Source of the DNA: JBIKLM01 sp044375105
GTDB lineage: Bacteria > Planctomycetota > UBA1135 > GCA-002686595
Direction: 5' to 3'
DNA length: 5,283 nucleotides
Assembly (NCBI GenBank): GCA_044375105.1
Contig: JBILNK010000234.1
Span: forward strand, 1 to 5,283
A program made the translations under genes and the position numbers. The notes below the pieces were generated by a model. The model was not told where the DNA came from, did not search any database, and was given only the letters and a program-made list of their open reading frames with translations. Shown here one piece after another: positions 1-5,283 of this stretch; position 1 is the stretch's first letter, and each line of letters starts with the position of its first letter.

Positions 1-640
1 CGTTGCTGATCAGCACCCGCCCGGAGATGCCACTGGCCCTTAGGAGCACCAGCTCGCCCAAGTCCCGGATCCCGGCCTGCAAGGCTGCCAGGGAATCAGG
101 GGTTTTCCCGCCGAAATAGAGGATCCTTCGAGCCGACAGCGGATCGAACCCGGCGATCAGACTGGCGGCGACCGGCGGCGGCGGGAACTCGAAGCGGAAC
201 CGGCCGTCGGCGTCGCTGAGCGCCTCGAAGCCCGGCAGGCCGCGGGACACTTCGATCGGCCGGGCATCGCGGGCCTCGGGCCAGTCACCGAGGGCATGCA
301 GCACGATCTTTTGGCCCGCGAGCGGCCGGCCGTCTCCGTCGATCAACCGCCCGATCAACCTGCAGAAGCGGGGCTCCAGCTGCGCCGCTGGCTCCGCGGC
401 CAGCGGCTCGCTCGACGCGCCCTCCGCCGCGGCCCGCTCCAACGCGTCCGCCCCGTCAGCCACCGGAGCGCGCAGCGCGCTGTCCCCCCCGCGATCCGCC
501 GCGCGGCCCTGGGCCTCCGGCGCCTGAATCGCCGCGGGGGCCTCCTCGGGCACCTGCGCGGGCCGGCGGCCGAGCAACCACCCGAGCGCCAAAAGAGCCA
601 AACCGAGCGGAAGCGCCAGACGAAGGAATCGCGAAGACAT
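1..640 (-). CDS. Membrane-anchored carboxypeptidase-regulatory-like repeat protein, N-terminal part (third paralogue, runs off the left edge)
   Basis: The reading frame opens at ATG (638-640) and stays open for 213 codons to the left edge, so only the N-terminal quarter or so is present. Residues 1-4 are MSSR. Residues 5-23 form a hydrophobic segment followed by two arginines, with no lipobox cysteine, which suits a signal anchor or uncleaved signal peptide. Residues about 25-90 are an Ala/Pro/Glu-rich, probably disordered stalk. A first beta-sandwich module starts at Cys93 (CRLIGRLIDGDGRPLAGQ) and carries SDADGRFRFEF at 142-152. A second begins near residue 203 (SGISGRV) and is cut by the edge. 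The order, spacing and motifs match residues 1-211 of the middle protein, which supports both the frame and the start. No Shine-Dalgarno sequence precedes the ATG. Family assignment comes from motif reading; the function is unknown. Confidence 0.85.
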   Translation of the reverse strand, partial: MSSRFLRLALPLGLALLALGWLLGRRPAQVPEEAPAAIQAPEAQGRAADRGGDSALRAPVADGADALERAAAEGASSEPLAAEPAAQLEPRFCRLIGRLIDGDGRPLAGQKIVLHALGDWPEARDARPIEVSRGLPGFEALSDADGRFRFEFPPPPVAASLIAGFDPLSARRILYFGGKTPDSLAALQAGIRDLGELVLLRASGISGRVLISN

Positions 641-832
641 GGATCGATGAGCAGATCGGCCAGGAGGCCAAGGATAAGGCCAGCGGAGCCAAGACCGCTG
701 CTGCGAGAGTCTAAAGCAGAGTCACGGCCCCCGCCGCGCCCCGCAGAGACGACCGAACCAACGCTATCCTCCCCTCGCGATCGCCAGCCGCCGCGAACGA
801 CGCCTGGACGCGTGGGATCGGCACCCGTGGGT

Positions 833-3379
833 CTAGCGCAGTCTCACCTCCGAACTGCCGCCTTTCGGCAGTGCCAGCTCTCCATCGTAGCGACGCAGAG
901 TCACGGCGCCGTCCCGGGTCTGCAAGCGCAAGCGAGCGCTGAAACGCCCCGGGGGCAGGGCCGACCAGCGCAGCTGGCCAAGCGCTAGCAGTTCAGCGGC
1001 GGGGCCCGACAGGCGACCGGGGCGCCCGGCGTCAAAGCGGGCCCGTGCGTCCAGCTGGACCAGCGGCTGGAGGCCCCTGGTCGCCTGGGTTTCGAGGCTC
1101 GTCAACTCGAGCTCGAGCCGCAATTCCGCGGGCCAGTCGTCGGCCGGTTCCCAGCGCAGCAGCAGCTCGGCAGCGGGCAGGTCGAGGCTCGTTTGCAGGA
1201 CCGCCGCGGGCGTCAGGGTCAGCGTCTCGCTCGGCCAACTCCAGGGCGGCTCGCTCTCCACCTGAGCCACCAAGGTGCCGCGACCCCGTGGCGAGCTGCA
1301 GCCGGCCCACAGCCCGTTGGCATCGGGCGGCGTCGCTGGAGTCCGCGGGCGGTTTTCTGGCGCGGCTGCGTCCGAGTCGAGCAGCGCGAGACTCACCGGC
1401 GCACCGCCAAGGCCACTGCTGGTGAAGCGCGCCTCGATCCGGCACTGGGCTAGCGGCGTCAGCTGCAGCTCGACCTCGGATTCTTTCTGGGGCGCGATCC
1501 AGACTTCGACCGGCTCGGAAGGATCGAAGCGTTGCTCGACGCCCGCGAAGGACAATTCCCAACGTCCAGGGAGCAAGTCGTGAAAGCTGGCGACCCCGTT
1601 CGCGTCCGTGACCTGAGCGAACCCGGCGCGCTCGTGCCCGAGTTCGAGCCGGAGCCCGGCCGCCGACTGGCCCGGCGGAGGCAGCAACAGGACGCGCAGG
1701 CTGCCAGCGGGAAGCAGTTCGATAGGGCCCAAGTCCAGCTCGGTCCCCGGGCGTAGCTCGATCCCCGTGCGGACCCCCGCTGCTCCGCCACCCGCAAGCC
1801 TCAAGCCGTAAACGCCCGGCGGCAGCTCGTTGATCTCGAAGCGACCCGCAGAATCGACGACGCCACCGCCCCTGCTCCAGCCCCTGGCATCGGTCAGGTC
1901 CCAGCGCACGTGCGCGGCGCCGCGGCCCTCGAGGAAGGCTTGGCCGCGCAGGCGCGCCTGCGGCGCGAGCAGCACATCGCAAGTGCGGTCCCCTGGAGCC
2001 CTCCAGGTCACCGGACCATCGAAGGCGGCGTATCCCGGCGCCCGGACGCGGACCCAGTTCCGTGGCCCCGCGGCGGCTTCAGTGCGGCCGCCGGGATGGC
2101 TGGGCCAATCGCTGACCGCTGCGCCTGCCGGGCTGCTATCCGGGAGGAAACTGCTGCTCACGGAGAACACTTCCAAGCGGAAGAATTCGATCGGGCTCCG
2201 CGAGACCTTGTCGGCGACCAAGAACACGGTCGCCTGCACGGGCACTAAACTGACTTCGACATTTTGCCCAGGATCGACGTAGAACTCCGAATGGTAGTCG
2301 ACTTCCTCATACCCCGGTAGCGAACAAAGCAGTTGGTGGCGATCCCGGCGCATCAAGCGCGCCTCGAAGGCGCCATCTGGGCCGCTGGTCGTTTGGGTTC
2401 GGTCGACACCGCCGGTTGCTTGCCCCCCCGTTTGGGGGATCAGGACCAGGCTGGCGCCGGCCAGCGCTTGACCCTCGGTCGAGACCACGCGCCCGGTCAG
2501 GAGAGCACCGGGCTCGAGCTGCACCTCGAAGGGGCCATGCATGCGCCCCGGGATCAGGTCGGAGGGTTCGAGTTCTTGACCCAGGTAGCCCGGAGCGGTG
2601 ATCGCAAGAGCCCCGCGGCGATCCTCGATCGAGCCCAGCACGAAGGACCCATCGGCGGCGCTGATGGTCGTGGGCTCTGAAAACGAAAACTGTCCGCTCG
2701 TAAGCCGGATGCGCGCGCCCTGGACAGGTTCTCCGTTTGGGGTCGACACGCGGCCCTGGATCGCGCTGGCTGGGAACAGAACCAGGTCCCCCAGATCGCG
2801 CTCGCCTGGCCCGAGAGGTTTCTGGCTGACGGTATTCTCCGGAATCAGGACTGGCTTTTCCGTGAATTGAATGTTGACCCGTGTGCGCAAGGGATCCAGG
2901 CCGATGCCCAGGGTCGTGTGGATCTGGGGCGGAACGAACTCGAATACGAAACGCCCTGCGACATCGCTGCTCTGCTCGAAGCCCGGCAAATTGGAAAGCC
3001 GGGAAATCGGCTGGGCCAGCGCGTCCTCCGGCCAGGGTCCCTGCGTGTAGAGCTGTACGAGCTGTCCCTCCAAGGGCTGACCCTCGGGATCCACCAGTCG
3101 GCCGCTCAAGCGACAGCGTGATGAGGCGCGCTCATTGACGGCGGCGACCGCATCCTCCACCGGCGCCAGCGCGCGCTCGCTGATCGCGTTCGGGGAGATC
3201 GCTGCCGAGGCTTGGCTCACAACATCCACCTGCAAAGGCTGCAGCGACTCGCTGCCCAGGCTCGGCAAAGCCGCTGCGGGCACGGCTGCTTCCCGGCTGG
3301 GCCGCTCCTCGACCAGAATCCAGGCCAGGAGCAGCGCGAGTCCGAGCGCGGCGACCAGTGCTTTGAGTCGTGACGTCAT
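833..3379 (-). CDS. Membrane-anchored protein of about eight carboxypeptidase-regulatory-like beta-sandwich modules (complete, 848 residues)
   Basis: This is the only complete gene, running from ATG (3377-3379) to TAG (833-835). Residues 1-4 are MTSR, residues 6-23 are hydrophobic, and an Ala-rich stalk runs to about 85. Approximate modules are 88-160, 205-268, 290-378, 382-470, 474-554, 558-642, 645-730 and 736-848. The clearest are module 2 (IQGRVSTPNGEPVQGARIRL, then AADGSF and APGY), module 3 (TGRVVSTEGQALAGASLVL, then GPDGAF and LPGY) and module 5 (DSAGRFEINELPPGVYGLRL). These are CarboxypepD_reg-type hallmarks; modules 4, 7 and 8 are divergent and assigned mainly by spacing. No peptidase or other catalytic motif is visible. 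The product is probably exported and tethered to the membrane, with a structural, adhesive or binding role that cannot be specified. No Shine-Dalgarno sequence is seen, and the start is supported by the matching N-terminus of the left paralogue. It is paralogous to both neighbours. Confidence 0.9.
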   Translation of the reverse strand: MTSRLKALVAALGLALLLAWILVEERPSREAAVPAAALPSLGSESLQPLQVDVVSQASAAISPNAISERALAPVEDAVAAVNERASSRCRLSGRLVDPEGQPLEGQLVQLYTQGPWPEDALAQPISRLSNLPGFEQSSDVAGRFVFEFVPPQIHTTLGIGLDPLRTRVNIQFTEKPVLIPENTVSQKPLGPGERDLGDLVLFPASAIQGRVSTPNGEPVQGARIRLTSGQFSFSEPTTISAADGSFVLGSIEDRRGALAITAPGYLGQELEPSDLIPGRMHGPFEVQLEPGALLTGRVVSTEGQALAGASLVLIPQTGGQATGGVDRTQTTSGPDGAFEARLMRRDRHQLLCSLPGYEEVDYHSEFYVDPGQNVEVSLVPVQATVFLVADKVSRSPIEFFRLEVFSVSSSFLPDSSPAGAAVSDWPSHPGGRTEAAAGPRNWVRVRAPGYAAFDGPVTWRAPGDRTCDVLLAPQARLRGQAFLEGRGAAHVRWDLTDARGWSRGGGVVDSAGRFEINELPPGVYGLRLAGGGAAGVRTGIELRPGTELDLGPIELLPAGSLRVLLLPPPGQSAAGLRLELGHERAGFAQVTDANGVASFHDLLPGRWELSFAGVEQRFDPSEPVEVWIAPQKESEVELQLTPLAQCRIEARFTSSGLGGAPVSLALLDSDAAAPENRPRTPATPPDANGLWAGCSSPRGRGTLVAQVESEPPWSWPSETLTLTPAAVLQTSLDLPAAELLLRWEPADDWPAELRLELELTSLETQATRGLQPLVQLDARARFDAGRPGRLSGPAAELLALGQLRWSALPPGRFSARLRLQTRDGAVTLRRYDGELALPKGGSSEVRLR
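920..1018 (-). repeat. 3'-end paralogous repeat, copy in the middle gene
   Basis: These 99 bases encode residues 788-820 of the middle protein (GRLSGPAAELLALGQLRW, then SALPPGRFSARLRLQ). They align without gaps to 3597-3695 in the right gene. The two copies share an exact 19-base run (951-969 against 3628-3646), and SALPPGRF is identical in the proteins. It is one of the best-preserved DNA stretches between the two genes that I found by eye, and marks them as diverged duplicates. Confidence 0.7.
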
Positions 3380-3492
3380 GGGCGAGCGTCGGGGAAGGTC
3401 ACGGGGCGGGCCGGGGCGCTTGCTATGGTCCTCTGGGGTCCAGGAGCGGCGCGGACGAGGACAGCGCGCTCGGAGCGGGCGTAGGGCTTGGT

Positions 3493-3509
3493 CAGCGCCG
3501 CATGCGCCG
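3493..3509 (-). terminator. Small GC-rich hairpin just after the right gene's stop (weak terminator candidate)
   Basis: Read on the minus strand, the bases right after TGA form CGGCGC-ATGCG-GCGCTG. This is a 6-bp stem with one G-U pair and a 5-base loop. No T-tract follows, so it is not a standard intrinsic terminator, and short GC stems arise easily in DNA this rich in G+C. It could slow polymerase or protect the mRNA 3' end, or have no role. Confidence 0.15.
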
Positions 3510-5283
3510 TCAACGCAGCGTGCATTCGACTTGGCCGTTTTCGGGCAGGGTCAGTTCGGTTTCGAGTTGGCGCAGGAGCGCGTCGCCCTCGGCGGCCTGC
3601 AGCTGAACGCGGGCGCGGAAGCGGCCGGGGGGCAGGGCCGACCAGCAGAGCTCGCCGGGGCGCAGCAGCTCGGCGGCGGGGCCCTCGAGGGGCCCGGGGC
3701 GGCGTGGGTCGAAGGGGAACGGCCCGGCGACGAAGGAGCCGCTGATGGTCGACGGAACGTCCGTGGCGTATCCGAGGCTGGCCTGTGATTCGAGGGGCTC
3801 GAGGCTCAGGGAGATGCGCAGGTCGGTGGGCCAGTCCGCGGCCTCTTCCCAGGACAGGAGCAGCTCGGCGGCGGGCAGCGGGAAGTCTGCGCTCACGATC
3901 TCGCCAGGAGTCGTGTTGACCTTGGGGCCGTCCCAGCGCCAGCTCGGAGCGGAGCACACCTCCGCGCACAGCTGCCCCTTGGCGCCGGGTGGGGCGTGCC
4001 CGATCCAGCGTCCCGCCGCATCGGGGCGGGCGCGCGGGATCAGGAGGAAATTCGGCCTGTCGTCGACGGTCTGGTTGAGCTCGGGTGCGAGGTTCCAGGC
4101 CATGAGCTCGACGCTGGCGTCGCCGAGCCGCGGTGCGGAGAACTGCACTTCGATCCGGCACCATTCCAGGGGTGCGAGGTCGAGGGTCAGCTCGGTTTGC
4201 TGGCCCGCAGGGACCAGGGCTTCGATGGGCGGCGCGGGCTCGAAGCGTTGCGGAGCTCCGGGGAAAAACAGCCGGTGCGGTCCCGGGGCCAGCCCGGTGA
4301 AGCGCGCCATGCCCAGGCCATCGGTGAGCAGGGCGGGCCCGCCCAAGGCATCGTCCAGGCGCAGGCGCAGGCCCGCGGCCGATTGCCCGGGCGGCGGGAT
4401 CAGCCGCACGCGCAGGCTGCCCGCCGGCTCCAGATCCAGTCGGCCCAGGTCCAGGGTTTGGCCTTCGGCGACTTGGATGGCGCTGCGGCGCACCTGGCTC
4501 AGACCCGACACGGCCTCGAGGTCGTAGGTCCCGGCGGGCAGGTCGTCGAAGGCGAAGCGACCGTCCGCGCTGCTGCGGATTTCGCGGCCCAGGTCCCCAT
4601 GCACCGAGCGGAGCCAAAGCGCCGCTCCCGCCATGGATGCACCGGCGGCCGCGAGCTGCCCCAGGATCCGCGCCGCGGGCGTGAGGCGCAGCCGGCACTG
4701 CCGCGTCTGCGGGTCCTCCCAAGCGACGGGCAGCTCGGTTTGGGCGTAACCGGGCGCAAAGACCCAGACCGTGTCCTCCAGGCAGGCGGCCAGCTCGAGG
4801 CGGCCTCCGGGATGCTTCGGAAAGCGCTGCGGCGCCGAGGGCGCGCTACGCCCCGCGCCGAACCAGCCCCGCCCGCCGGAGCGAACCTCCAGATGGAATT
4901 CTTCGATCGCTCGACTGCTCTGCGCATCTTCGACCAGGAAGACCGTCGTCGGCAGCGGTTCGAGCATGACCGTGAGATCCGCTCCGGGCTCCACGAAACG
5001 CAGCGCCGAGAATTGGATCGGGATATAGCCGAGCTGATGCGCCATCAGCTGGTAGGCATCGCGGCTCTGCAAGCCGACCTCGAAACGCCCCTCGTCGCCG
5101 CTGCGCGTGCGCACGACGAAGCCTTCGCCCCTCCTCGGGAACAGGTCCACCTGGGCGCCGATTAACGGCTCGCCGGCCGGATTCACGACGCGCCCGCTGA
5201 GGCGCGGACCGATTTCGAGCGAGACCTCGATGCCCCCTCGGATCTGCCCCGGCAGGGTCTCGAAGGGCCCCTCGAGCACCGGA
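3510..5283 (-). CDS. Carboxypeptidase-regulatory-like repeat protein, C-terminal part (first paralogue, 5' end beyond the right edge)
   Basis: The frame is open from the right edge to TGA (3510-3512), giving about 590 residues. The first possible start, a GTG at 5277-5279, is almost certainly an internal valine. The codon before it is also open, and the sequence aligns with the middle protein from about its residue 280, so roughly 270 N-terminal residues should lie beyond the edge. Counting from that valine, a module begins at about 25 (LSGRVVNPAGEPLIGAQVDL) with GDEGRFEV and LGY. A module with SSADGRFAFDDLPAGTYDLE follows (236-255), then AGSLRVRLIPPPGQSAAG (286-303), a CRIEVQF module (374-380), and a final domain ending ELTLPENGQVECTLR. 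The last two domains are collinear with the middle protein, including the shared end Leu-Arg-stop. No catalytic motif is visible. It lies 130 bp upstream of the middle gene in the direction of transcription. The function is unknown. Confidence 0.88.
   Translation of the reverse strand, partial: PVLEGPFETLPGQIRGGIEVSLEIGPRLSGRVVNPAGEPLIGAQVDLFPRRGEGFVVRTRSGDEGRFEVGLQSRDAYQLMAHQLGYIPIQFSALRFVEPGADLTVMLEPLPTTVFLVEDAQSSRAIEEFHLEVRSGGRGWFGAGRSAPSAPQRFPKHPGGRLELAACLEDTVWVFAPGYAQTELPVAWEDPQTRQCRLRLTPAARILGQLAAAGASMAGAALWLRSVHGDLGREIRSSADGRFAFDDLPAGTYDLEAVSGLSQVRRSAIQVAEGQTLDLGRLDLEPAGSLRVRLIPPPGQSAAGLRLRLDDALGGPALLTDGLGMARFTGLAPGPHRLFFPGAPQRFEPAPPIEALVPAGQQTELTLDLAPLEWCRIEVQFSAPRLGDASVELMAWNLAPELNQTVDDRPNFLLIPRARPDAAGRWIGHAPPGAKGQLCAEVCSAPSWRWDGPKVNTTPGEIVSADFPLPAAELLLSWEEAADWPTDLRISLSLEPLESQASLGYATDVPSTISGSFVAGPFPFDPRRPGPLEGPAAELLRPGELCWSALPPGRFRARVQLQAAEGDALLRQLETELTLPENGQVECTLR
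3597..3695 (-). repeat. 3'-end paralogous repeat, copy in the right gene
   Basis: This is the partner of 920-1018. It encodes GPLEGPAAELLRPGELCW followed by SALPPGRFRARVQLQ near the C-terminus. The two copies lie about 2.7 kb apart in direct orientation, so they could in principle support recombination between the genes, though the exact identity is short. Confidence 0.7.

Noticed and set aside
776..783. GCGATCGC palindrome in the gap
   Set aside because: I noted a single copy in GC-rich DNA with no associated site; chance is the simplest explanation.
641..832. Sigma-70-like promoter, for example a TAGACT near 705-712
   Set aside because: No matching -35 element lies at a suitable distance and the hexamer match is weak, so no promoter is called.
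296..988. 230-residue plus-strand ORF spanning the 192-bp gap
   Set aside because: It is antisense to both the left gene's N-terminus and the middle gene's C-terminus. Its composition is Arg/Gln/Pro-rich and shows no recognisable domain.
1032..1982. 316-residue minus-strand ORF inside the middle gene
   Set aside because: It is an out-of-frame Arg/Ala-rich shadow. The 848-residue frame across the same bases aligns with the right protein.
3376..4722. 448-residue minus-strand ORF overlapping the right gene and reaching the start of the middle gene
   Set aside because: It is in another frame of the same strand with an Arg/Pro/Ala-rich product and no motifs. The frame ending at 3510 has clear paralogue alignment.
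3996..5165. 389-residue plus-strand ORF
   Set aside because: It lies wholly antisense to the right gene, whose frame is supported by alignment with its paralogue. Its product is Arg/Gly/Gln-rich low-complexity sequence, typical of a shadow frame in high-GC DNA.
5277..5279. GTG as the start of the right gene
   Set aside because: The frame continues to the window edge and the protein lacks the anchor and first modules expected from its paralogues, so this valine is internal.
1..5283. CRISPR array, tRNA, rRNA or insertion sequence
   Set aside because: No regularly spaced repeats, cloverleaf-like sequence, rRNA signature, transposase motif or terminal inverted repeats were seen.

Overview
The window is high-GC bacterial DNA, roughly two-thirds or more G+C by eye. 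All recognisable genes lie on the minus strand. It holds three consecutive, same-direction genes for related envelope proteins. In transcription order these are a right-hand gene whose 5' part lies beyond base 5283, a complete 848-residue gene (833-3379), and a left-hand gene whose 3' part lies beyond base 1. The left gene has a clear start at 640 but reaches the edge without a stop, so a search for closed ORFs misses it. It was recovered here by translating the reverse strand by hand.

The three proteins are paralogues. The left and middle genes share the same N-terminal plan: Met-Ser/Thr-Ser-Arg, one hydrophobic segment, an Ala/Pro/Glu-rich stalk, then a first module opening with a CRL-x-GRL motif. 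The middle and right genes align from module 3 to the last residue and both end in Leu-Arg-stop. The proteins look like strings of about eight small beta-sandwich modules of the carboxypeptidase-regulatory-like type (CarboxypepD_reg / transthyretin-like fold). This is read from the recurring pattern GRV...G-x-PL-x-GA-x-V-x-L...DG-x-F...L-P-x-G-x-Y-x-L...PGY. No catalytic domain is visible. The likely location is outside the cytoplasmic membrane, tethered by the N-terminal segment. The molecular function is unknown.

The gaps are short: 130 bp (3380-3509) and 192 bp (641-832). Neither holds a convincing gene, a canonical promoter, or a Shine-Dalgarno sequence placed for the downstream start. 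One 6-bp hairpin directly follows the right gene's stop. The genes may be co-transcribed right to left, but the gaps do not prove it.

Large stand-alone proteins of this module type, in families of paralogues with weak ribosome-binding sites, are typical of Planctomycetota and also occur in Myxococcota and similar high-GC lineages. That assignment is an inference from protein type and composition; no marker gene is present. The long plus-strand ORFs are shadows of the minus-strand genes.
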